DNA from: Lentisphaeria bacterium
GTDB taxonomy: Bacteria > Verrucomicrobiota > Lentisphaeria > Victivallales > GWF2-50-93
Direction: 5' to 3'
DNA length: 6,305 bases
NCBI GenBank assembly: GCA_020056205.1
Contig: JAGVIF010000220.1
Span: forward strand, 1-6,305
The notes under the pieces were generated by a model. That model was not told the origin of the DNA. It did not search any database and worked only from the letters and a program-made list of their open reading frames with translations. The stretch's first letter is position 1. The number at the start of each line of letters is the position of its first letter. A program made the translations under genes and the position numbers. Positions 1-5,423 of the stretch are shown here, piece after piece.

Positions 1-38
1 TATAAGTTCAGCAAAGGACGGGGTTTGCTGAACTTATA
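1..38. repeat. perfect 15-bp inverted repeat (hairpin)
   Basis: The arms at 1-15 and 24-38 are exact reverse complements (TATAAGTTCAGCAAA and its complement) around the 8-base loop GGACGGGG. The stem begins at the window edge, so the element may continue to the left. There is no T-run after it that would mark a simple Rho-independent terminator. It could be a REP-like palindrome, the end of a small mobile element, or an mRNA-end hairpin of a gene outside the window. The inverted repeat is certain; its role is not. Confidence 0.8.
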
Positions 39-112
39 CCTTGCGAGCCCTCCGATGGCATCTGCAACGGCGCGGTTTATGAGTTCTGCAATTGGCTCAT
101 AAGAGTATGCGC

Positions 113-149
113 AAAAAAAGATTTCGCGATTTTCGCAAAAATCTTTTTT
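113..149. terminator. A/T-flanked hairpin, possible bidirectional terminator
   Basis: The left arm (114-129, AAAAAAGATTTCGCGA) pairs with the right arm (133-149) with one mismatch and one bulged base, leaving a T-rich loop. The GCGA/TCGC core is flanked by an A-run on one side and a T-run on the other, so an RNA from either strand would end its hairpin in U residues. That is the shape of a bidirectional intrinsic terminator, although the GC core is short. Termination is inferred from shape only. Confidence 0.4.
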
Positions 150-161
150 CAGCAGACTCTA

Positions 162-266
162 AATATCCACCGAAAGGACCTGTCTGCGTGCCTGCCTGAG
201 CGAGAACGCTCGCAGTCAGGTGGACACGCACAGGCAGGCGATTTATACGTGTCCGGTGGGATATTA
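162..266. repeat. large imperfect palindromic repeat element
   Basis: The outer arms (about 162-172 and 256-266) are near-complementary copies of ATATCCACCG. Inside them the GC-rich arms 187-200 and 216-229 pair imperfectly. The centre is a short stem, GAGCG at 198-202 and CGCTC at 207-211, with loop AGAA. The motif CCTGCCTG and its complement recur within it. This layered, GC-rich palindrome resembles dispersed intergenic repeat elements rather than a gene. Dispersal in the genome cannot be tested from one copy. Confidence 0.6.
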
Positions 267-313
267 GATTGAATTTTTAGCGGGCGGTGGTAGTGTCTAT
301 TTTAAATTTATGT

Positions 314-319
314 AAAGGA
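314..319 (+). promoter_or_regulatory. ribosome binding site deciding the start at 326
   Basis: AAAGGA lies six bases before the ATG at 326. The alternative upstream GTG at 287 has no comparable site and would place 13 extra residues before an otherwise standard signal peptide. This supports starting the exported protein at 326. Confidence 0.7.
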
Positions 320-325
320 TTTTCA

Positions 326-901
326 ATGAAATATTTCCATGGTTTCATACTGATGATGGCTTTGGCCAACGCTGGCATTGCAGCGGAATCGGCGCAGCCT
401 CCGACAAATGCTCCCGCCGACAACAACTTGGTGTTTCGCGATCCGTTTACGATTAAGCTCCACGTGGACAAGGAACGCTACTACGAAGAGAAAGTCGTCA
501 AGAAGATACCTTTTGTCGCAGACAACAATGTCTATCTGTTCCCGGGCGAGTCGTTTGGACTGAAGCTCAGTGTTGTGGACGGTGAAATCACGACTGTGAG
601 TTATCAGAAAGAGAAGATAAGCGCCGACGTTGAGCTGGAGTTCAAGCAGGAAATAGAGGAGAACGGTGATGCCATGATGATGCTTGTGATCAAGAGCAGG
701 ATCAAACAAATTCTTTATTTGGATGCGCTGATGATTGTTCCTAGGAAGAAGGGAAATTACAAGACGAGCATTCTTCCGCTTAAACCCGGATTGATGAACT
801 TTGAGAGCTGGCCCCATCCGATCATACAATTGGTTCTCAGAAACCTGAGATTTAAGGAGAATGTTTCGAATAACAGCCCCGAGGGTGGTGTTGCCCCGTA
901 G
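326..901 (+). CDS. exported protein of unknown function
   Basis: I do not recognise this 191-residue protein. From the ATG at 326 it opens with a typical Sec signal peptide: MKYF, then a hydrophobic stretch to about residue 19, with a likely cleavage around GIA/AES near residues 18-21. A Pro/Ala/Asn-rich linker follows, then about 150 residues of alternating charged and beta-type segments, including a KVVKKIPF stretch and the segment VYLFPGESFGLKLSV. It has no transmembrane helix after the signal, no lipobox cysteine and no catalytic motif I can name. A periplasmic or secreted beta-rich domain is the most I would infer. It stands alone on the + strand between a repeat-rich spacer and convergent integron-derived genes, so its neighbours give no hint of function. 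The signal peptide and ribosome site argue that it is a real gene. Confidence 0.75.
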   Translation: MKYFHGFILMMALANAGIAAESAQPPTNAPADNNLVFRDPFTIKLHVDKERYYEEKVVKKIPFVADNNVYLFPGESFGLKLSVVDGEITTVSYQKEKISADVELEFKQEIEENGDAMMMLVIKSRIKQILYLDALMIVPRKKGNYKTSILPLKPGLMNFESWPHPIIQLVLRNLRFKENVSNNSPEGGVAP

Positions 902-1029
902 ACATCTCACCGCTTCATTGTTGCCAAGTTAAAGATTTTTAAACTGACTCTGCGTTCCACAAATCCGATAATAGGTCTTGCCTGCGAAGTGGCAATATAT
1001 TGATACCCGGGGATCGAAGAAAATCTGCT

Positions 1030-1710
1030 CTAACGATGCAATCGGGCTTTGATTGCGCGGCCTTTGATAGCGCTACCCAAGCCGATGAGTAGACCGAGAC
1101 AAATCAGTCCGAGCGAGATGAGTTGACCCCACAGGGTCAGGACACTGTGACGTTTCGGGTTATCTGGATGATAAAGAACAGTGAATCTGTCGCCTTGACT
1201 TTCATAGCCAATGGTTGATGCTCTGGCTCTCCGCTCGTACCGCACCCCATCTTTATCGCTGTACGCGTAATGAGCGATATAGAGATGAAATTGATTTCTG
1301 TATCCCTTGAAAGGCTCAACGGATATTCCGGTTATCCATCCCTGCGTTGTCTCATGGCGTACAAGCAACGGGATATCGAGATGCCACAGTCCCGCGAAAA
1401 GTATGGCGAAGCCCAAGATATAACCGGCGAGCCAGAAGCGGAGCTTGAGCGTTGTTTCCTCATTTACCGGCTTTACGAAAGTGCCCGCGATCACTGCCGC
1501 CACGCGGCGATAAATCCGGAACGCGAACCACGTTGAAATCACGAAGAGCAGAGCGCCCCCGGACAAGAACACCGTTTCCGCTTGAACAGGAGACGATTCT
1601 CCATTTCGTTCTCCAAGGAGAGCAAGGGCGAAAAAGGCAAGAACCGACCCAAGAACTACGAGTGAAAACAAGAATGCGATGATTGCTGCTATGATTGGTT
1701 TGAATCGCAT
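1030..1710 (-). CDS. DUF3592-like integral membrane protein (cassette-associated)
   Basis: This is a 226-residue membrane protein of unknown function. Hydrophobic segments lie near residues 6-33, 47-65, 91-117 and 193-214. Between the third and fourth is a soluble loop (about 118-190) with the pattern of DUF3592 proteins: a GWITGI strand, YAYSDKDGVRYERR, a small Gly turn, and then VLYHPDNPKRHSVL before the last helix. I chose the ATG at 1710, which has AGAGG seven bases upstream. A longer frame from a TTG at 1758 would start inside the attC site and adds an unlikely 16-residue head. It lies 37 bases downstream of the attC recombination point in the same orientation, so it was probably carried as an integron cassette gene, but no attC follows its TAG stop. 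One 60-base line of this gene is about 57% G+C, against about 42% for a line of the UbiA gene, which fits separate origins. The DUF3592 name rests on motif memory. Confidence 0.75.
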   Translation of the reverse strand: MRFKPIIAAIIAFLFSLVVLGSVLAFFALALLGERNGESSPVQAETVFLSGGALLFVISTWFAFRIYRRVAAVIAGTFVKPVNEETTLKLRFWLAGYILGFAILFAGLWHLDIPLLVRHETTQGWITGISVEPFKGYRNQFHLYIAHYAYSDKDGVRYERRARASTIGYESQGDRFTVLYHPDNPKRHSVLTLWGQLISLGLICLGLLIGLGSAIKGRAIKARLHR

Positions 1711-1746
1711 ATTGAAGCCTCTATCAGTGTGCTTCCCTGCTGCCGC

Positions 1747-1801
1747 GCCTAACGCCAAAGCTCAGCGGCGGTTTATCGTCCGCTGAAGCGACTTGTTATA
1801 C
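1747..1801 (-). other. attC: attC recombination site (59-base element) of an integron cassette
   Basis: Read on the - strand, this 55-base site runs from R'' GTATAAC (1801-1795) to R' GTTAGGC (1753-1747), the latter an exact match to the GTTRRRY core. The inner arms TCAGCGG (1786-1780) and CCGCTGA (1768-1762) pair perfectly around an 11-base loop. The flanks TAACAAGTCGCTTCAGCGG and CCGCTGAGCTTTGGCGTTAG closely follow the conserved ends of 59-base elements. R'' is the exact complement of the R' half-site at the start of the upstream cassette (GTTATAC, 2144-2138), as expected when a cassette circle is joined by an integron integrase. Cleavage would fall between G1753 and T1752 on this strand. 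Confidence 0.9.
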
Positions 1802-2143
1802 GAAGCTTTTGCTTTTATTTTCCGGCTGATTGCGGATGCTGACCCAATACTCTTCCATTGCGTCATCGTCTATCTGTATTTTCTCTTTCGCCCAGGGATA
1901 ACGGTCTCCTCCGCTCTTCTTTGGTCCGGAAACCCAATATACCTCTATTTGCATTTGGGTCAATATAATTTCCACATCCTGCATTGTACTTTTGAAGGAA
2001 TTTCCCCTTAAAATATATAGATTTACCGGTTTTTGAAAAACTTACTCTTGTAATCCATGCCGAACCATTATCGTCATGTCCATTGCCATGACTTTTTAGC
2101 TCGACATACATTATTCTTGTATTCATTTTTCTCTTCTGTATAA
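1753..2143 (-). mobile_element. complete integron gene cassette, 391 bases
   Basis: On the - strand the cassette runs from TTATAC (2143-2138) to the final G of its attC (1753). It has the normal layout: a very short leader, a single reading frame starting 17 bases in at 2126, a stop codon (TAA, 1798-1796) inside the R'' box of attC, then the attC stem. The start half-site and R'' are mutually complementary, so the boundaries are well supported. There is no promoter inside, as is usual, so expression would depend on transcription from outside. No intI gene is within the window, so this may be a lone cassette, or part of an array lacking an integrase, or one inserted at a secondary site. Confidence 0.8.
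1796..2126 (-). pseudogene. frameshifted cassette gene of unknown function
   Basis: Two overlapping frames join into one protein of about 110 residues. The first frame, from the ATG at 2126, gives MNTRIMYVELKS, then AWITRVSFSKTGKSIYFKGK and GNYIDPN. The second continues with EVYWVSGPKKSGGDRYPW, an IDDDAMEEYW segment and IRNQPENK up to the TAA in attC. The switch falls within about 1943-1960, and the 331-base span is one base more than a whole number of codons, so a one-base insertion explains it. From memory, the pattern NTRIMY, then FSKTGK, then NY.D, then YWVSGPKK, then a DxDxxxEYW tail belongs to a small family recurrent in integron cassettes and sometimes mislabelled a deoxyxylulose-phosphate synthase. 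It has no enzyme motif and no known role. The break may be real decay or a sequencing or assembly error. Confidence 0.7.
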
Positions 2144-2171
2144 CAAGTTATTAAATAGTTTTCTGTTAGAC
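2138..2171. other. cassette entry junction with short core-like sites
   Basis: GTATAAC (2138-2144) and GTTAGAC (2165-2171) are both integron core-like heptamers, 20 bases apart, in an A/T-rich stretch. On the - strand this is GTCTAAC, a spacer, then GTTATAC, the point where the cassette begins. The spacer lacks the paired arms of a normal attC. The 11 bases GTATAACAAGT occur here on the + strand and again on the - strand from 1801, so the cassette is bordered by an inverted repeat. This could be a decayed attC, an attI-like site or a secondary target. I cannot tell which. Confidence 0.45.
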
Positions 2172-2261
2172 ATTCGGAGATTATAGCGTTTTTTTGAGAA
2201 ATCAACTGGGAACTTGTCTTTTTTGGGGATAAACTCTTTGCTATTGCTGTTTAACATACCA

Positions 2262-2372
2262 TTTGAGAACGGCGGACACGTCGTCGTATTCAGCGGCGGG
2301 ATAATCGGCGTCTTAAACGCGCTTGCCGCAAAAGCGCGCGGCGCAAAGGAAGTCACAATCAATGCGGGTTAA
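2262..2372 (+). pseudogene. relic of a medium-chain dehydrogenase nucleotide-binding core
   Basis: An open + strand frame reads FENGGHVVVFSGG, then IIGVLNALAAKARGAKEVTI, then NAG and a TAA at 2370-2372. The order of a VVVF strand, a glycine-rich turn, a long Ala-rich helix ending in ARGAKEV and a second strand is that of the Rossmann fold in zinc-type alcohol/sorbitol dehydrogenases. Those enzymes run to about 350 residues, so only some 36 remain here. There is no start codon or ribosome site, and the upstream sequence turns into A/T-rich DNA without similarity I can see. The last G of the usual GxGxxG turn is kept, but the turn is altered (GGIIG). The stop overlaps the stop of the convergent UbiA gene. 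Assignment is by motif only; a chance resemblance is possible. Confidence 0.4.
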
Positions 2373-3301
2373 CTTCTTCTGAAAAACACGGCTGATGCGA
2401 TTGAGAGGGGATAGAGAGACAAAATTGCCACAGATTCGTTATGAAACCCCGATGCGGAGAGGAAAGCGGTTTGGATTAGAATGATTCCGCTGATAAGTCC
2501 GCCGACCCGCGCGCTGATATTCTTTTGTCCACCTATCATTCTGCCGGCAAAAACATTGTAAAGCAGAAAAAGGAGAACGATTAACGACAATGCCGAAATA
2601 TAGATGCTCGGAGGGAGCAAACCGGAAATTTCTATTACGAATTTAAATTTGTGGAGCGCATAAAGAGAGAGAAAGAAAACGGAGAGAGCCATCATGCAGA
2701 GACCTGGCATGAAAGTTTTCAGGTCGGAGTTTTTCTCTCTTGACGCAGCCAGCGAAAGCCCCATAACAAATGCGAAATATATTGAGATAAAGGCAAACAG
2801 TGTCGGAGGCAATGCCGAAAAAGTCTCATATTTCAGAGAAAAGCCAAGCAATACGCTCATTGTTCTGCAGAGCGCCAAAAGGACCGGGCCAAGAATTGCG
2901 TTGTCCTTGAAAACAAAGTTGTAAAAAAATATCGCCGACAAAAGAACCAATCCCGTTGTGAAACAGGCGGAACCGGCGGCAAGTCCGGCTGACAATCCGC
3001 AAACAAGGGCGGCTATGGATGCGATTTTCGCAAAAAAAACACTCACTTTTTCAGAAGGGATTGGACGTTTCGGATTTAAAATCCTGTCTTCTTCAATGTC
3101 TTTTATGTCGTTAGAGATTAGTCCGAATATATAGTAGGACAGCGACGATATTACCGCGAAAATTATTCCTTTCTTGTCGGAAAAATCTCCTCCGCAAAGG
3201 AGATATCCGGCTATCGGATCTCCCGGTATGGTGAACAGATTTGGAAGCCTGATTAAGGCAAAATATGGAAATATGTTTTTGCGGATAAAATTAAATTTCA
3301 T
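2369..3301 (-). CDS. UbiA-family prenyltransferase, possibly EboC-like
   Basis: This is a 310-residue polytopic membrane protein of the UbiA superfamily, whose members attach isoprenoid chains to aromatic or other acceptors in the inner membrane. The first diphosphate/Mg2+ motif is intact: N64-D65-I-K-D68-I-E-E-D72-R, followed by NPKRPIPSEK. YNFVFKD (127-133) and the following ILGPVLLALCR segment (136-146) are also family-typical. Where the second Asp-rich motif should lie (184-199) it has LAASREKNSDLKTF, with no DxxxD pair. That, and the AILGP...LCR...LLG pattern, recall the EboC-like branch rather than quinone-pathway UbiA/MenA. I chose the ATG at 3301, which overlaps the tatD stop by 11 bases. 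A longer frame from 3364 would add 21 polar residues inside tatD. It is the last gene of the operon. The acceptor is unknown. Confidence 0.85.
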   Translation of the reverse strand: MKFNFIRKNIFPYFALIRLPNLFTIPGDPIAGYLLCGGDFSDKKGIIFAVISSLSYYIFGLISNDIKDIEEDRILNPKRPIPSEKVSVFFAKIASIAALVCGLSAGLAAGSACFTTGLVLLSAIFFYNFVFKDNAILGPVLLALCRTMSVLLGFSLKYETFSALPPTLFAFISIYFAFVMGLSLAASREKNSDLKTFMPGLCMMALSVFFLSLYALHKFKFVIEISGLLPPSIYISALSLIVLLFLLYNVFAGRMIGGQKNISARVGGLISGIILIQTAFLSASGFHNESVAILSLYPLSIASAVFFRRS

Positions 3302-4076
3302 CACGGGACGCCTTTTTGAAAAGCGTAAAAGCGTTGCGGGTGGATATTTCGGCGAGGGTTTCAAATTCGGACGACAAAATTTCAGCGGCTTTTTTCACCG
3401 TATGAACGAGCAGGGCGGGATGATTTTTCTTTCCTCTGAAAGGCGCCGGCGCAAGATAGGGAGAGTCAGTCTCAAAGAGAATCCTTTCCAACGGCGTCTT
3501 TCTTAAGAGCGCTCTCACATTTTCTCCTTTTGGAAATGTGAGTATCCCCGCAAAACCGATGTAGGAGCCTATTGATAGAAATTTCTCAAGCCAAAATTCA
3601 TCGCCGGCAAAACAATGCATAACGAATTTTCCGCCGGATTTTGAAAAATCGCGTAGAATTTCGTGAGCGTCCTCATAAGCTTTTTGCGATCCGTCTTTGT
3701 CCCTGCAGTGGATCACGGCGGGAAGATTATGCTCCAATGCCTTGTCTATGAATGATTTGAACACCGAAATCTGTTTTTCCCTTTCTTCATGAAAATCGTA
3801 ATAATAATCGAGCCCGATTTCTCCGACGGCGACATTTTTTTTATGAGGAAAAAATGCGTCAAACGTGTCCGGAGCGGCATCGCGCGCATCGTGCGGATGG
3901 ACGCCTGCGGAAAACCATGAATTTGGAATATGCTCGGAAAATATTTCCGCTTCGCGGGTCGTCGCATAATCGGAGCCTGCGACGAGCAGATAATTTACTC
4001 CGGCTATCCTTCCTTCCTCGTAAAAATCCGCGGGGCTGAGCCCGTCAAAATGCGTATGAGTATCGAAGAGTGTCAT
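3291..4076 (-). CDS. tatD: TatD-family metal-dependent hydrolase/deoxyribonuclease
   Basis: This is a full-length 261-residue TatD-type amidohydrolase with a TIM-barrel fold, expected in the cytoplasm as a metal-dependent 3'-5' nuclease with possible roles in DNA repair or other phosphoester hydrolysis. All metal-ligand positions are visible: H7 and H9 in FDTHTHFDG, E86 in VGEIGLDYYY, H123 in VIHCRD, H154 in VMHCFAG and D204 in FETDSPYLAP. GVHPH (58-62) and the PFRGKKNHP segment (212-220) are also conserved in the family. Its ATG shares four bases (ATGA) with the lpxB stop, and its end overlaps the next gene by 11 bases, so it is almost surely co-translated with both. The housekeeping form of the family and the EboB-like form are not easily told apart by eye. 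The closeness of the motifs to standard TatD favours the former. Confidence 0.92.
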   Translation of the reverse strand: MTLFDTHTHFDGLSPADFYEEGRIAGVNYLLVAGSDYATTREAEIFSEHIPNSWFSAGVHPHDARDAAPDTFDAFFPHKKNVAVGEIGLDYYYDFHEEREKQISVFKSFIDKALEHNLPAVIHCRDKDGSQKAYEDAHEILRDFSKSGGKFVMHCFAGDEFWLEKFLSIGSYIGFAGILTFPKGENVRALLRKTPLERILFETDSPYLAPAPFRGKKNHPALLVHTVKKAAEILSSEFETLAEISTRNAFTLFKKASRDEI

Positions 4077-5272
4077 AAATTTGTCCTGCGGCCGCTCGAA
4101 CAGATTAGTTCTTTTTCATATCCCATTAGGGCGAAAATTGCTGTTGCGGCTTTTTCCGAAGCCCTTTCGCCGGACGGCGAAATCGCATTTGTCATCTCTG
4201 CCATTTTTCTTTCCGCGTAGGCGCGCCTTGAGCCTCCCGGAAGAATTTCAAGCAATCCGTTTGAAAGGGTTTCGGGATTGACATCATCCTGAAGGAACTC
4301 CCTGAAGACAAGTTCGCCGCATATTATATTGACCATTGTGAAGTAGGGAAGCGATACAAGCATTTTTCCGAAAAAGTATGACAGCGGATTGAGTCTGTAA
4401 GATACGACAATCGGCAGTCCGGCTATCGCGCATTCAACGGTTACGGTCCCGGACGCGGCAATCCCTGCGCAGGCTTTCTGAAGCAGTATTTCTGTCTGTC
4501 CGCAGTAAAATTCAATCTGAGGTATTTGCGCGTTTGTTCCTCTCTTGAAATTATTGAATATACGGAGGCATCTTTCATAAATGCTTTTCCTGTTGAGTGA
4601 TACGGCGAATTTCAACTCAAGCTTCATCGAATGCAATTTGAGCGCGGTTTTGAGCATCGGCGTCAGAAGCCGGTTTATTTCATCGCCTCTGCTTCCCGGC
4701 AGGAGAAGCACAAGGTTCTCCTCGCGTTTTATATCTTTGCCGCTTCTTTTGCGGACTATTTCGACGAGCGGATGGCCGACGAATTCAGTGTCAAGGCCGG
4801 TTCCGGCGTAAGTCTCTGTCTCAAAAGGGAATATGACGAGCATTTTACCGCAGTATTTTGCGAGTTTTGGTATCCGTTTCTTTCCCCATGCCCACACTTG
4901 CGGGCTGACGTACCAGACCACGGGTATCCCGCGCATCCACATTTCTTTCGCGAAGCGAAGGTTGAAGCCCGGATAGTCTATCAGGACAACAGCGTCAGGT
5001 TTTTCTTTTTCCGCTCTTTTAACCAGGCCTCTGAAGATTTTTATGAAGGTGAAAATTTTCTTGATCACCTCGGCGAATCCGACTATGCCCAGTTCGCTGG
5101 AATCAACATAGATTTCAACGCCGGCGCTTTTCATTTTAGAGCCGCCCATACCGGCGATGATTAATTCATCTCTTCCGCGGGAAAGCTCTCTCAGCGATTT
5201 TGCGAGTTCGGCGCCATAGGCGTCGCCGGAGCTTTCGCCTGCGAAAATCCATATTTTACGGGCATTGCTCAT
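4073..5272 (-). CDS. lpxB: lipid-A-disaccharide synthase (GT19)
   Basis: LpxB joins UDP-2,3-diacylglucosamine and lipid X to form the beta-1,6 disaccharide of lipid A, at the inner face of the inner membrane. The 399-residue length is close to the usual 380-390. Conserved GT-B features appear in order: GESSGDAYG (12-20), GMGGSKMKSAG (41-51), the catalytic-region aspartate D99 in LIDYPGF (97-103), YVSPQVWAWGKKR (121-133), FPFE (148-151), LPGSRGDEINRL (191-202), and the UDP-sugar-binding segment ASGTVTVECAIAGLP (273-287), followed by NIICGELVFREFLQDD (315-330). Its presence shows an outer membrane with lipid A. The start at 5272 is the only sensible one, although no clear Shine-Dalgarno sequence precedes it, only an A/T-rich stretch. 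It leads the operon with tatD and the UbiA gene and diverges from the zinc-ribbon gene. Confidence 0.97.
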   Translation of the reverse strand: MSNARKIWIFAGESSGDAYGAELAKSLRELSRGRDELIIAGMGGSKMKSAGVEIYVDSSELGIVGFAEVIKKIFTFIKIFRGLVKRAEKEKPDAVVLIDYPGFNLRFAKEMWMRGIPVVWYVSPQVWAWGKKRIPKLAKYCGKMLVIFPFETETYAGTGLDTEFVGHPLVEIVRKRSGKDIKREENLVLLLPGSRGDEINRLLTPMLKTALKLHSMKLELKFAVSLNRKSIYERCLRIFNNFKRGTNAQIPQIEFYCGQTEILLQKACAGIAASGTVTVECAIAGLPIVVSYRLNPLSYFFGKMLVSLPYFTMVNIICGELVFREFLQDDVNPETLSNGLLEILPGGSRRAYAERKMAEMTNAISPSGERASEKAATAIFALMGYEKELICSSGRRTNL

Positions 5273-5419
5273 TTAAACTAATGTGAAAAAGACTTGAAAA
5301 AAAACTAAACCGTCGTAACTTACACCCTCTTGCGGTTCATTCGAATTTAATTTGGAGAATTTAATGAAATTCAGCGACCGACCCGAAAAAAGCGGTAGTT
5401 TCAAAGGAGGAGGTAGATT
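5273..5419. promoter_or_regulatory. divergent intergenic control region
   Basis: This 147-base A/T-rich spacer must hold the promoters of both lpxB and the zinc-ribbon gene. No pair of -35/-10 boxes stands out clearly. A 9-base direct repeat GAATTTAAT occurs at 5343-5351 and 5357-5365, 14 bases apart, with a GGAG between them. The possible leader ORF at 5364 and the strong ribosome site at 5403-5414 lie at its right end. The promoter role is inferred from gene orientation. Confidence 0.5.
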
Positions 5420-5423
5420 ATGA
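5364..5423 (+). CDS. possible 19-codon leader ORF coupled to the next gene
   Basis: An ATG at 5364 has GGAG six bases upstream (5354-5357) and opens a 19-residue frame, MKFSDRPEKSGSF followed by KGGGRL. Its TGA stop (5421-5423) overlaps the ATG of the zinc-ribbon gene as ATGA. The codons GGA GGA GGT near its end are also the ribosome binding site of that gene, so ribosomes finishing here would be well placed to restart. The peptide has no run of a single amino acid, so attenuation of a biosynthetic operon is unlikely. Translational coupling is the more natural reading. A chance short frame cannot be excluded. Confidence 0.4.
   Translation: MKFSDRPEKSGSFKGGGRL
5403..5414 (+). promoter_or_regulatory. 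very strong Shine-Dalgarno site
   Basis: AAAGGAGGAGGT offers two overlapping near-perfect matches to the 16S rRNA 3' end, at five and nine bases from the ATG at 5420. It is the strongest ribosome site in the window and fixes the start of the zinc-ribbon/IIA gene. Confidence 0.85.

Larger units (their letters stand above)
39..325. other. non-coding, hairpin-rich leader region
   Basis: I find no gene with a start codon and ribosome binding site here. The stretch holds two further inverted repeats (113-149 and 162-266), described separately. On the - strand a stop-free frame runs from about 163 to the window edge without an ATG, GTG or TTG start, so it is at best a gene relic. I could not find a convincing promoter with normal spacing for the gene that starts at 326. 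Confidence 0.5.

Noticed and set aside
1..38. attC site at the left edge
   Set aside because: The arms end in AAG/CTT instead of the AAC/GTT cores, and the stem is perfect with no extrahelical bases.
323..910. 195-codon - strand open frame opposite the exported protein
   Set aside because: The + strand frame has a signal peptide and ribosome site. The - frame translates to a His/Arg/Leu-rich sequence typical of an antisense shadow.
1004..1015. TACCCGGGGATC, identical to 12 bases of a common cloning polylinker
   Set aside because: The flanking bases differ from the polylinker on both sides and the neighbouring sequence is not vector-like, so a chance match is more likely than contamination.
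1711..1758. N-terminal extension of the DUF3592-type protein from a TTG at 1758
   Set aside because: It would start inside the attC site, adds a non-hydrophobic head, and a well-spaced AGAGG favours the ATG at 1710.
1943..1960. Programmed ribosomal frameshift in the cassette gene
   Set aside because: There is no clear heptameric slippery site, stem-loop or internal ribosome-like stimulator, and one-base decay or sequencing error is simpler.
4631..5164. 177-codon + strand open frame opposite lpxB
   Set aside because: It is the complement of lpxB, whose - strand frame shows all family motifs. The + frame has no recognisable domain or ribosome site.
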